Source: Marinobacterium iners
GTDB lineage: Bacteria > Pseudomonadota > Gammaproteobacteria > Pseudomonadales > Balneatricaceae
Assembly: GCF_017310015.1 (NCBI RefSeq)
Contig: NZ_CP022297.1
Coordinates: 1,984,001 to 2,048,000 of the forward strand
DNA: 64,000 nucleotides
Reading direction: 5' to 3'
The notes below the pieces were generated by a model. The model worked only from the letters and a program-made list of their open reading frames with translations. It made no database searches and was not told the DNA's origin. Shown piece by piece: positions 16,065-25,271 of the stretch (the first letter of the stretch is position 1; each line of letters starts with the position of its first letter). The translations under genes and the position numbers were made by a program.

Positions 16065-18907
16065 ACGCCCCTACTTCAACACCAGCCTTCAACCCCGGCA
16101 GTATCGTCAGAGCACGTGACCGTGAATGGGTTGTACTGCCGGAATCCAAGGGCTCGGATCTGTACCTGCGTGCCCTGGGCAGTGGTGATGATGATCGCGT
16201 CCGCCTGTTGGCTGAACTGGAACAGATCGAACAGGCGCTGTTTCCGGCACCCAACCCGGCTGATGCGCGTGAGGGCAGTCAGCAGTCGGGCCAGCTGCTG
16301 CGTGACTCCATGCTACTCAAATTGCGCGCTGGCGCCGGCCCTTTCCGCGCCATTGGCAACCTGGCTTTCGAGCCCCGAGCATACCAACTCGTGCCCCTGC
16401 TGATGGCACTGCGTCAGGAAGTGGTACGTCTGCTGATCGCCGATGATGTGGGGATAGGCAAAACCATCGAAGCCGGTCTGATTCTGCGCGAGCTGATTGA
16501 TCGTGGTGAAGTAAAAGGCTTCACGGTACTCTGCCCGCCACACCTCTGTGAGCAGTGGCAGGAAGAACTGAGTGAAAAATTCCACCTGCAGCCGGTTATT
16601 GTCAGCCGCCATACTGCCGCACGCCTTGAACGCGGCTTACTGCAAAGCGAGTCGCTGTTTCAGTATTACCCCTATACCGTCGTCAGCCTGGATTACATCA
16701 AGTCCAACCGCCGCCGTGATGAGTTTCTGACCAGCTGCCCGGACTTCGTCATTGTCGATGAGGCGCACACCTGCGCTCAGGGCAATGCTCAGGGCCGCCA
16801 CCAACGGTATGCCTTGCTAAAAGGCCTGTCTGCCAAGGCAAGCCGCAATATGCTCCTGCTCACCGCTACCCCACACAGCGGTGATGAACAGGCGTTCCGT
16901 AACCTGCTGGGGCTGCTTGACCCCGAGTTTGCCACCCTGGTACGGCTCGACGATGCCCGCAACCCCATCCGCAAACGCCTTGCACTGCACATGGTTCAAC
17001 GTCGCCGCCAGGATATTGCCGAATGGCGTGATAACACCCAGTTCCCTGATCGTGAAACCGGCGAAACCGCCTACCGCATGCAGGGTGACTGGATGGCACT
17101 GTTTCAGGATGTCATAGATTATGCCCGCGAGCTGGTTGAACGTGCGGAGCAGCTGGATCAGTTCCAGCAACGTCTGCATTGGTGGGCAGCACTGGCGCTG
17201 CTGCGCTGTATCTCCTCCTCCCCGGCAGCCGCTGTCCGCACCCTGCAAAACCGTATTGATCGCTCCATACAGCCGGAATCGAACGCAGCGCAAGCCATTG
17301 AAATGCTCGATGAGCTGGGTAGCCGCACCATTCTGGATACCAGTGACGAAAGCCAGGATGATCTGGAGCCAAGTGCCCAACTCGAAGATGTGCCCCTGCT
17401 CCAGCACTTGATAAGCAGGGCTGAAAGCCTGCAAGGCCCAAAAGCCGATCCCAAGCTGAAGCAACTCATCGCCTCGCTCAAACCCATGCTCAATGACGGC
17501 TACCGGCCGGTCATTTTCTGCCGTTACATTCCTACGGCGCATTACCTGGCAGAGCATCTGGGCAAAGCGTTCAAAGCCTACAACGTGGAATGTGTGACCG
17601 GTGAACTACACCCATCAGAGCGTGAAGACCGAGTAGAAGCGCTGGCTGAGCGCGACGGCTCACCTATTCTGGTAGCGACCGACTGCCTTTCAGAAGGGAT
17701 CAACCTGCAAGAGCATTTTGATGCCATTGTTCATTACGATCTGGCATGGAACCCCACCCGCCACGAGCAGCGAGAAGGCCGTGTAGACCGCTTTGGCCAG
17801 CGCACACCCGTGGTGAAGGCACTCATGCTCTACGGTGATAACAACCCGGTTGATGGCGCCGTGCTGAAAGTCATCATTCGCAAAGCTGAAGCGATTCGCA
17901 AGGCACTGGGGGTCAGCGTCCCCATGCCTGAAGATGAAAACCGCGTAACCCAAGCCATTATGCAAACGGTACTACTGACCCGAGGCATGGACAGCGGCAT
18001 GAGCCAGATGGGTTTGGGGCTTGAGTTTGACGGCCTGGACGATCTGGAACAGCAGGTCGATGTATCCTGGGACAGTGCCCGTGAAAAAGCCAGGCGCAAC
18101 CGCACCATCTTCGCCCAGCAAGCGATCCATCCCGATGAAGTGCTGCCTGAATGGCAGCGAATGCAGGAAGTGTTGGGCGACCAGAATGATGTGCAGCGTT
18201 TCATCACACAGGCACTGTCAGCCCTGCGCGCCCCGCTACAACCCCATCAGCAGCATTTCCGCATGAGCTGGAACGAACTGCCGCTGGCGATACGTGAACG
18301 GCTGGAAAGTCACGGCATTCGACGTATCGACCACTTGGGGTTCGAACTACCGTTACCGCGTGATGTGACCTACATCCACCGCAGCCACCCACTGGTTACG
18401 GTGTTGGCTGATGAACTGGCAGAGCGTGCGCTGGAGTCCGATGATTCGGTTGAACGCCCTGCTCGCCGCGCTGGCGCCATCACCACGCGGGAAGTAGAGC
18501 AACGCGCTATTCTGGCACTACTGCGTCTGCGCACCAATCTGGTGGTTGAGCGTGAGGGCAATCGCCGCGAAATGCTTGCAGAAGAAGCCGTGACTGTGCT
18601 GATTGAAGGCAATCAGCCGCCACGCCAGTTAACCACTCAGGAAGCGGTGCAACTGTTTAACCTGGCGCCAAGCCAGAACACCCTGCCGGAAGTGCGCGAA
18701 CGCGCTGTGCGTCAGGCGCTGGAGCGGCTTCAGGAGCAGCAATCGGTCCTGGATCAGATCGCCCGCGATCATGGCCAACAGCTGTTACAGGATCATCGCC
18801 GAGTACGTGATTCAGAGCGTGACGGCCGGGGTAACTTTCAGGTCAATCCGCAGTTGCCGGCTGATATTCTTGGGGTGTATGTGCTGATGCCAGAGGTGGC
18901 GTTTTGA
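16061..18907 (+). CDS. SNF2/RapA-type helicase (DrmD-like)
   Basis: This 948-aa superfamily-2 ATPase has Walker A ADDVGIGKTIEAGL (about 126-139), VLCPPHLCEQWQEEL, VIVDEAHTC (about 230), LLTATPHSGD (about 267), and helicase-C motifs ILVATDCLSEGINLQ and AWNPTRHEQREGRVDRFGQ (about 537-580). This arrangement is that of RapA-like SNF2 helicases; in class 1 DISARM the same kind of protein is DrmD. The last 250 residues are helical and Arg/Glu/Gln-rich with no recognised domain. Its ATG overlaps the stop of the giant helicase, so the two are translationally coupled and probably form one machine. It ends 124 nt before the HEPN gene, the largest gap in the defence block. Confidence 0.88.
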   Translation: MNAPTSTPAFNPGSIVRARDREWVVLPESKGSDLYLRALGSGDDDRVRLLAELEQIEQALFPAPNPADAREGSQQSGQLLRDSMLLKLRAGAGPFRAIGNLAFEPRAYQLVPLLMALRQEVVRLLIADDVGIGKTIEAGLILRELIDRGEVKGFTVLCPPHLCEQWQEELSEKFHLQPVIVSRHTAARLERGLLQSESLFQYYPYTVVSLDYIKSNRRRDEFLTSCPDFVIVDEAHTCAQGNAQGRHQRYALLKGLSAKASRNMLLLTATPHSGDEQAFRNLLGLLDPEFATLVRLDDARNPIRKRLALHMVQRRRQDIAEWRDNTQFPDRETGETAYRMQGDWMALFQDVIDYARELVERAEQLDQFQQRLHWWAALALLRCISSSPAAAVRTLQNRIDRSIQPESNAAQAIEMLDELGSRTILDTSDESQDDLEPSAQLEDVPLLQHLISRAESLQGPKADPKLKQLIASLKPMLNDGYRPVIFCRYIPTAHYLAEHLGKAFKAYNVECVTGELHPSEREDRVEALAERDGSPILVATDCLSEGINLQEHFDAIVHYDLAWNPTRHEQREGRVDRFGQRTPVVKALMLYGDNNPVDGAVLKVIIRKAEAIRKALGVSVPMPEDENRVTQAIMQTVLLTRGMDSGMSQMGLGLEFDGLDDLEQQVDVSWDSAREKARRNRTIFAQQAIHPDEVLPEWQRMQEVLGDQNDVQRFITQALSALRAPLQPHQQHFRMSWNELPLAIRERLESHGIRRIDHLGFELPLPRDVTYIHRSHPLVTVLADELAERALESDDSVERPARRAGAITTREVEQRAILALLRLRTNLVVEREGNRREMLAEEAVTVLIEGNQPPRQLTTQEAVQLFNLAPSQNTLPEVRERAVRQALERLQEQQSVLDQIARDHGQQLLQDHRRVRDSERDGRGNFQVNPQLPADILGVYVLMPEVAF

Positions 18908-18944
18908 ACAGGCGGGTAAAACGGCTGGGTACAGAAAAAAATAA

Positions 18945-19006
18945 CCCCGGGTTCATCACCAGTAGCAAGACTGGGAGAGGAATAGCCCGGGGACTGTGCG
19001 CACAGT
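18945..19006. promoter_or_regulatory. hairpin plus 14-bp perfect palindrome before the HEPN-methyltransferase genes
   Basis: CCCCGGG (18945-18951) pairs with CCCGGGG (18986-18992), directly followed by the perfect palindrome ACTGTGCGCACAGT (18993-19006), 25 nt before the ATG of the HEPN gene. No T-run follows the hairpin. The position suggests an operator or RNA structure that gives the HEPN and methyltransferase genes control separate from the two helicases. Confidence 0.5.
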
Positions 19007-19031
19007 ATAGCCAGCACCGAGGCAAGACTCA

Positions 19032-19703
19032 ATGACCCAAGCACTCGATGCCGTTATTGCCGGGCTGTCACCCCAGCGGCTGGGGCCTTATCTGCAGCAC
19101 AGCAACGGCGACCCACTGCAGGCGCTGGCGCAGTATCACTGGAACCTTCAGTTAAGCGAGGCGCTCTACCCTCTGCTGCACCTTAACGAAGTGGTATTCC
19201 GTAACGCCCTGCATAATGCGCTGACCGCTGAATTTGAGACCGAAAACTGGTTTCAGGGCCTGTGGCTGCACAGCCGTGAACAGCAGGCCATCAACAAGGT
19301 CCTGACTGAACTGCACAAGCGCAAGCAGCCTCCCACGGCTGACCGTGTGATTGCCGAACTCACCTTTGGTTTCTGGTGCAGCCTCTGCGATAGACGTTAC
19401 GAGCATAAGCAGATTCTTTGGCCAAAGTTGCTCAAACACGCACCGTTGAAATACCTGCCCAAACGGCAGCGCCAGCGTAAAGAGATCAGCCGTGCCGTCA
19501 ACCGGCTACGTCAGTTGCGTAACCGTGTGTTCCACCATGAACCCATCTGGCACTGGTGTGACCTTGCACAGCGGCATAGCGATGCCGGCGAACTGCTCGC
19601 CTGGTTGAACCCCGAGATCGCCAGAATGCTGCAACACAGCGACCGCTTTACACCGATTTACCGTCAGGGCATGACCCCACTGATCCAGGAGCTTTACCGA
19701 TGA
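19032..19703 (+). CDS. Abi-family HEPN protein (putative RNase)
   Basis: At 223 aa this resembles Abi_2-type abortive-infection proteins. The N-terminus (LSPQRLGPYLQ, ALAQYHWNLQLSEALYPLLHLNEVVFRNALH) and the middle (ADRVIAELTFGFWCSL) are typical. The C-terminal LRQLRNRVFHHEPIW contains the HEPN signature R-N-x3-H (R163, N164, H168), with a second histidine H169. HEPN proteins are metal-independent RNases often used as toxins or defence effectors. It overlaps the methyltransferase start by ATGA (19700-19703), so they are coupled: this is the arrangement expected if the methyltransferase or its complex restrains the toxin. That pairing is inference. Confidence 0.85.
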   Translation: MTQALDAVIAGLSPQRLGPYLQHSNGDPLQALAQYHWNLQLSEALYPLLHLNEVVFRNALHNALTAEFETENWFQGLWLHSREQQAINKVLTELHKRKQPPTADRVIAELTFGFWCSLCDRRYEHKQILWPKLLKHAPLKYLPKRQRQRKEISRAVNRLRQLRNRVFHHEPIWHWCDLAQRHSDAGELLAWLNPEIARMLQHSDRFTPIYRQGMTPLIQELYR

Positions 19704-22700
19704 ACCACAGGGATGCCGACCAGAATATTTTCCGCCTGGAAGGTGGGCTGCTGCCGGCCGATTTGTTCAACCAGCTCGCCGCCTTGCAGCTACCGGGACA
19801 ATCTGCAGCCGAATACCGTATTCCTCAAGGCTTGACCCTGCGTGACGAGATTGGCCGTTATTGGCGTATCGCCCAGGCCAACTGGCAGAACTTTGATCAA
19901 CAACGCCAGCGCACCGACCTGAGTGACCCGACAGGCGCCGCCCAACACTGGCTGCACAGCCTGCTTACTGAGGTATTTGGTTTTACGGATCTGCAAGCCT
20001 ATTCAACGCCACAGGTCATTGACGAGCGTGGCTTCCCGATCACCCACCATGCCTGCAACGGCCGAGTGCCGATGGTGTTCTGCGCACCCGCCGAAAAGGC
20101 ACTGGATACGGCCGACCCGCGCTTTGGTCACGAAGGACGTAAACGCAGTCCCACCGGTTTGTTGCAGGAATACCTGAACGCCAACGACCAGGCACTGTGG
20201 GGCCTGGTCAGCGATGGCCAGCGCCTGCGCATACTGCGTGACAACCCCTCCATGACCCGCCCGGCCTATGTAGAAGTGGACCTGGCCACCTGCTTTGCCG
20301 AAGAACAGCTGCCGGCCTTCCGTATTCTATGGCTGATGCTTCACGCCAGCCGATTCCAGCCACGCGATCATGAGGGTGCCGCCGATGTGCACCTTTGTTG
20401 GCTTGAACTCTGGCGCGCGCAGGCGGAAGAACAGGGTGAACGCCTGCTGGATAAGCTGCGTGTTGGGGTAACGGTAGCACTGGGCGCACTGGGCAGCGGC
20501 TTTTTACGCCATCCGCAAAACGATACCTTGCGCCAGCAGTTTACCGACCGTGAGCTGGATGCACAGGCCTACTATCAGGAACTGCTGCGCCTGGTGTATC
20601 GCCTGCTGTTTCTGTTGCGGGCTGAAGCCCGTGACCTGCTCCACCCCGAGGGCAGTGATCCGCTTGCAAAAGAGCGTTACCGCGAGGGTTACAGCCTTGA
20701 CACGCTCCGCCGTGCGGCGCGTAAGCCACACCGCTTTGAAGCTCGGCACCATGATCTCTGGCTGACGCTGCAGCACAGCCTGCAAGGTCTTGCTAAAGGC
20801 CAGCCTCTTTTGGCGCTGCCTGCGCTGGGTGGCTTGTTTGATAACAGCCAATGCCCGCATTTGGACCAGTCGTTAATCGATAACCAGGCGCTGCTGAAAG
20901 CCATCAAGGCGCTTACCTGGCACCCCAGTGACAGCAGCAACACACTGGTTGCCACTGACTACGCCAATATGGATGCCGAAGAGCTGGGCTCTGTGTATGA
21001 AGCGCTGCTGGAACTGGTGCCTGCCATCGACCAAAATCCATGGCGTTTCAGTTTTATTGGCTTAGAAGCGGGCGAAAACACGGCCGGCAACCTGCGCAAA
21101 CTGACCGGTTCATACTACACGCCGGATGTGCTGGTGCAGTCATTGATCGACACGGCGCTCAAGCCCGTCGTGCGTGAACGCCTGGCTGAAAATCCCGCTT
21201 CACCCCGGCAGGCGCTGCTGGACATGCGCGTTGTTGATCCGGCCTGTGGCTCCGGCCACTTTTTGCTGGCAGCCACCCGCACCCTGGCCCGTGAAGTCGC
21301 GCAGCTGGATGCCGAAGGCAGTGAGCCCACACCCGCCCAGTTCCAGCATGCCCTGCGCGATGTGGTGCAGCACTGCATCTACGGCGTGGACCTGAACCCC
21401 ATGGCCATAGAGTTGTGCCGCGCGGCACTGTGGATGGAGGCACTGGAGCCCGGCAAGCCACTCACCTTTTTGGATAGCCATATCCAATGTGGTAATGCAC
21501 TGGTGGGCGTGTACGACCCTGCTGTGCTGGAAAAAGGCATTCCCGATGATGCTTTCAAAGCCCTGGAGGGCGACGACAAGGCGCTACTGAAAGACCTGAA
21601 GAAGACCAACAAACAACAGGCCCAAACCCTGGCGATTGATTTGCGTATCAACGCCCAGCAACTCGCTGCGGTGGAGGAGCTACCGGAAGAATCCCTGGAT
21701 GAGGTACTCAACAAGCGCCAGCAATGGCAGGCCGCCCAGCAAAGCCAGGAAGCCCGCCGTGCCCGGCTACTGGAAGACCTCTGGACGGCCGCGTTCTTTG
21801 TCCCGAAGAACCAGGGCTACGCCAACCGCATTCCGGACAACGGCGCACTGAAGGCGGCCCATCGGGGTGAACTCAGTCCCGAAGTAGCGGCCGAAGTGCG
21901 GCTGCGCGCAGAGCAGAACCGTTTCTTCCATTGGCCACTGCAGTTTCCGGAAGTCTTTAACCGGGACAACGCAGGTTTTGACGTGGTGCTAGGCAACCCG
22001 CCGTGGGAAGAATTGCAGTCATCAGACACAGAATTTTTCGCAGCAAGGGATCAGCAAATCGCTAACATGCTAGGTGATACGCGGAAAAAAGCTATTGACG
22101 AATTAAAAGTATCGAACCTCAACTTATACAATGAATATATATTGGAAAAGCGTGCTCTTGATGCAACGAAGAATTTCATTCGTGTAAGCGACCGCTTCCC
22201 ATTGACAGCTCACGGCAAGTTAAACCTCTATCCATTATTTTCAGAGCTGGCGTTGACACTGCTCAACCAATCCGGCCGCTCAGGTATTGTTGTACAACGA
22301 GGAATAGCAACCGACGACTCGAACAAATTCTTTTTCCAATACATTACTGAGAAGAAGATGCTTTCCTCATTCCTGGACATAGAAAATAGCGAGGGAATGT
22401 TCCAGAGTGTTCACAGAAGTTTTAACTTCTGCTTGCTAACTCTCGCTCATAATGTTGAAAGCGCAGAGTTGCTTTTCTATGCAAAAAACAAAAATGATTT
22501 GGAGAATCCCTCTCGTCGGATCCACTTAGAGCCAGATGATTTCTTGAGAATCAACCCTAACACTCTTACAGCACCGACATTCCGTGCTGATAAGGATGCG
22601 GAGATCACGAGGAAGATATACAGGCGCGTTCCGGTATTTCTTCGTGAACGGGAGCCTGAGCGCAACCCTTGGAACGTCAGTTTCAAACAGGGCTTGTTCA

Positions 22701-23905
22701 ACATGACTTCGGCGAGCCACCTATTCCGCACCTATGAGCAACTGGATGAGAAAGGCGCACAACTCGTGGGCAACCAATTCCAACTCGATGGAACTCGTTA
22801 TCTGCCCCTGTACGAAGCCAAAATGGTGCACCACTACGACCACCGCTTCGCCACTTACGAAACCGACGGCGAAACTACCCGCGACACGACGGTGGCCGAA
22901 AAGCAGCAGACAGATTACGCCCCGCTTCCCCGGTACTGGGTGGAAGAGCGAGAGGTACTGCTGCGCACCGCCGATATGCCTCGTGTCGTGCTGGACGGCC
23001 TGAAAAAACAGGACACCGCCAAGTTGGAGGAAGGCCTGCGCCAGTGGTTGGCGGGCCAGCTGCTGATCAGAGAGCAGTTTGAAGAAGCCTCGCAACTGCT
23101 GGGTAGCCGGGTGACCAAACGCGGCACCACCGGCAACCTGTTCCAAACCGCCGAATTCACCAAAGACGGCCTGGCAGCGCGAAAAATGGCCGAAGATCAC
23201 CCGATGACCGATGCTGAGTTGGACGATTGGCTGACGGCGTTTTCCGCACGGCAAGATTACGCAATGCTTGTGGAAGGTCGACTGGAGGGTCGAAGCCCTA
23301 AATACCTTCTCGGATTTCGAGACATCTGCCGAGCAACTGACGAGAGAACCTTTATAGGCTCAACGATCCCCTTTACGGCTGTAGGTAATAAGTACCCCTT
23401 GATGCTTTTACCCGTTGCTACGCCCTCAGATCAAGCTGCTGCACTTCAAGCTAACTTGGCCACACTGCCCTTTGACTATATTGCACGACAGAAAATCGGT
23501 GGCACCACAATGAACTTCTTCATTGCGAAACAGCTACCCGTTTTGCCACCGGAAACCTATAAAGAAACGGATCTGGCCTATATCACCCCGCGCGTTCTCG
23601 AACTCACCTACACCAGCCATGAGCTCGCGCCCTTCGCCCGCGACCTGGGCTACGATGGTGAGCCGTTCGGCTGGGACCCAGACCGCCGGCACCAACTGCG
23701 CTGCGAATTGGACGCCTACTATGCCCGGCTGTATGGGCTAACTCGGGAAGAACTGCGCTACATTCTTGACCCGGCCGAGGTGATGGGCCCGGATTATCCA
23801 TCTGTCACCTTCCCCGGCCTCAAGCGCAAGGAGATCGCCGAATACGGCGAATACCTCACCCAGCGCCGAGTGCTCGAAGCCTTTGACGCCCTTCAGGGCC
23901 AATAA
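19700..23905 (+). CDS. Eco57I-type class I N6-adenine DNA methyltransferase (DrmMI/PglX-like), 1401 aa
   Basis: Motif I VVDPACGSGHFLLAA (about 509-523), the next strand GVDLNPMAIELCRAALW, and catalytic motif IV FDVVLGNPPWEEL (about 761-773, NPPW) show an adenine-N6 methyltransferase. The long N-terminus and the C-terminal helical region (ending with LDPAEVMGPDYPSVTFPGLKRKEI) match the large Eco57I-like enzymes of DISARM class 1 (DrmMI) and BREX (PglX). No PD-(D/E)XK restriction motif was seen at the N-terminus. The segment after NPPW is much AT-richer than the rest: 18 of 60 bases are G/C at 22081-22140 against 37 of 60 at 21781-21840. A second AT-rich stretch lies at about 23255-23530. Both lie where target-recognition regions are expected, suggesting exchange by recombination. 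Confidence 0.9.
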   Translation: MNHRDADQNIFRLEGGLLPADLFNQLAALQLPGQSAAEYRIPQGLTLRDEIGRYWRIAQANWQNFDQQRQRTDLSDPTGAAQHWLHSLLTEVFGFTDLQAYSTPQVIDERGFPITHHACNGRVPMVFCAPAEKALDTADPRFGHEGRKRSPTGLLQEYLNANDQALWGLVSDGQRLRILRDNPSMTRPAYVEVDLATCFAEEQLPAFRILWLMLHASRFQPRDHEGAADVHLCWLELWRAQAEEQGERLLDKLRVGVTVALGALGSGFLRHPQNDTLRQQFTDRELDAQAYYQELLRLVYRLLFLLRAEARDLLHPEGSDPLAKERYREGYSLDTLRRAARKPHRFEARHHDLWLTLQHSLQGLAKGQPLLALPALGGLFDNSQCPHLDQSLIDNQALLKAIKALTWHPSDSSNTLVATDYANMDAEELGSVYEALLELVPAIDQNPWRFSFIGLEAGENTAGNLRKLTGSYYTPDVLVQSLIDTALKPVVRERLAENPASPRQALLDMRVVDPACGSGHFLLAATRTLAREVAQLDAEGSEPTPAQFQHALRDVVQHCIYGVDLNPMAIELCRAALWMEALEPGKPLTFLDSHIQCGNALVGVYDPAVLEKGIPDDAFKALEGDDKALLKDLKKTNKQQAQTLAIDLRINAQQLAAVEELPEESLDEVLNKRQQWQAAQQSQEARRARLLEDLWTAAFFVPKNQGYANRIPDNGALKAAHRGELSPEVAAEVRLRAEQNRFFHWPLQFPEVFNRDNAGFDVVLGNPPWEELQSSDTEFFAARDQQIANMLGDTRKKAIDELKVSNLNLYNEYILEKRALDATKNFIRVSDRFPLTAHGKLNLYPLFSELALTLLNQSGRSGIVVQRGIATDDSNKFFFQYITEKKMLSSFLDIENSEGMFQSVHRSFNFCLLTLAHNVESAELLFYAKNKNDLENPSRRIHLEPDDFLRINPNTLTAPTFRADKDAEITRKIYRRVPVFLREREPERNPWNVSFKQGLFNMTSASHLFRTYEQLDEKGAQLVGNQFQLDGTRYLPLYEAKMVHHYDHRFATYETDGETTRDTTVAEKQQTDYAPLPRYWVEEREVLLRTADMPRVVLDGLKKQDTAKLEEGLRQWLAGQLLIREQFEEASQLLGSRVTKRGTTGNLFQTAEFTKDGLAARKMAEDHPMTDAELDDWLTAFSARQDYAMLVEGRLEGRSPKYLLGFRDICRATDERTFIGSTIPFTAVGNKYPLMLLPVATPSDQAAALQANLATLPFDYIARQKIGGTTMNFFIAKQLPVLPPETYKETDLAYITPRVLELTYTSHELAPFARDLGYDGEPFGWDPDRRHQLRCELDAYYARLYGLTREELRYILDPAEVMGPDYPSVTFPGLKRKEIAEYGEYLTQRRVLEAFDALQGQ

Positions 23906-23931
23906 CCAACCACCGCCAGGGAGGGCAAGCA

Positions 23932-25239
23932 ATGAAACTCTTTCATCAACTCAACACCGATAAACTCTGCCAACTGGTCAGAAGCGCCCAATGGCGTGTG
24001 GCTTTTATCGGCCCTGCTTTAACGCAGGAGTTGGCTGCCGCATTGGTCAACAAGCACATCGAATTTGGCGATCAGGACGTGACCATCATTCTCGATTACA
24101 ACGAGGAGATTTTCCGTTTGGGCTATGGCGAACATGCCGCTATCGAAATGCTGCGTGAAAAGCATGTACCCATTCGCAAACAGTCTGGAATGCGTATCAG
24201 CGCCCTGCTGGTAGATGACCATGGCTGGGTGCTGCATCAATCACCCATGGCCGTTGAAGACCCCAATGCTGATGTGTGCAACGCCATTACCCTGCAGCCG
24301 GAACAAGTCACCGAGTTGGCCAAGGCCGTTGGTGTGGGTGCCAGCATTCCCGATCCCTTAAGCGAAGATGAGAACTCTTCACCCGAAGACGAAGAGGTTA
24401 GCGATGAATGCTCAGCATCAGACATCGATGCAACTATCGAGATCGGCCGGGAGTTACTGCCTGTTGTAGATGTTAATGCGGTCAAAAAACGTCTTGATGA
24501 CAACCCGCCACAGGCTTTTGATCTGCAGCGCCAGGTAAAGGTCTACACCAGCCTTGTTCAGTTTGTCGAAGTCGAGTTCGAAGGTGGACGTATAGAGCAG
24601 AGCACCATCAAACTGCCCGCTCCTATTCGTGATGCCGTTTTTGGCGAAAACAAGGAAATTGAAACACGACTCAGTGCATCCTACCGCCTGTTGGACAGCG
24701 CAACGCTTGAGGGCTTGGATGCCATCAAGCGCGAGGTGAAGACTTTACGTGAGTTTACAAAGTCACTTAACAAGCGCCTTGGTTCTGTCATGCTGCGTAG
24801 TCGTAGAAAAGAGTTTATGGCACAGCATGACGCCATCACCCAACAGATTGAGAACTGGAAAAAAGGGGCGGCCAAGCAGCTTGAAAGTGAGCTGAAAAAA
24901 TCTGTTGATGCATTAATTGAAGCAGCTGTAGATCGCTTTTTGGAAAACCCGCCGCATGATTTCTTTCATTGCTATTCCAGTCCTGCTACCCGAGAAGACG
25001 CGCTTGAGTATTTGCAAGAGGAGGTTACCAATGCTGCTCCTAGCGCTGAAAAGTTGGTGGAAAAAATTCACCTCCACTGTACCTTCAAGGACGTTACCTA
25101 CGAGATGCTGAGGAACGACAAGGAGTTTATCAGTCGGGTGTGCGATGCCTTCCCAGTACTGAAAAAGAAACTGCTCAATGAGTCCGATGCCGCCTTTGCT
25201 CAGACCAGCGGTATTACGCCTGATCTGCTTAACAACTGA
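23932..25239 (+). CDS. PLD-like protein lacking HKD catalytic residues (DrmC position)
   Basis: The first 130 residues of this 435-aa protein follow the phospholipase-D fold: WRVAFIGPALTQEL, VTIILDYNEEIFRLGYGEHAAIEML, VPIRKQSG, then MRISALLVDDHGWVLHQSP. In active PLDs the last segment is HxKxxxxD...GSxxN; here the histidine and lysine are R and S and the GSxxN is HQSP, so it is probably not catalytic. A long acidic linker (SEDENSSPEDEEVSDE) and a helical C-terminal half (VKTLREFTKSLNKRL, LESELKKSVDALIEA) follow. It occupies the slot of DrmC, the PLD protein of DISARM, between the methyltransferase and mcrB. The C-terminal half is AT-richer than its neighbours. Confidence 0.7.
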   Translation: MKLFHQLNTDKLCQLVRSAQWRVAFIGPALTQELAAALVNKHIEFGDQDVTIILDYNEEIFRLGYGEHAAIEMLREKHVPIRKQSGMRISALLVDDHGWVLHQSPMAVEDPNADVCNAITLQPEQVTELAKAVGVGASIPDPLSEDENSSPEDEEVSDECSASDIDATIEIGRELLPVVDVNAVKKRLDDNPPQAFDLQRQVKVYTSLVQFVEVEFEGGRIEQSTIKLPAPIRDAVFGENKEIETRLSASYRLLDSATLEGLDAIKREVKTLREFTKSLNKRLGSVMLRSRRKEFMAQHDAITQQIENWKKGAAKQLESELKKSVDALIEAAVDRFLENPPHDFFHCYSSPATREDALEYLQEEVTNAAPSAEKLVEKIHLHCTFKDVTYEMLRNDKEFISRVCDAFPVLKKKLLNESDAAFAQTSGITPDLLNN

Positions 25240-25271
25240 TGTTGTTGACTGCTTAAACCAAAGGAATTGCC

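Noticed and set aside
10812..25239. BREX or a Dpd (7-deazaguanine) system
   Set aside because: The methyltransferase resembles PglX and the helicase/PLD set resembles parts of Dpd, but no PglZ, BrxC or Lon-type protein and no DpdA transglycosylase are present.
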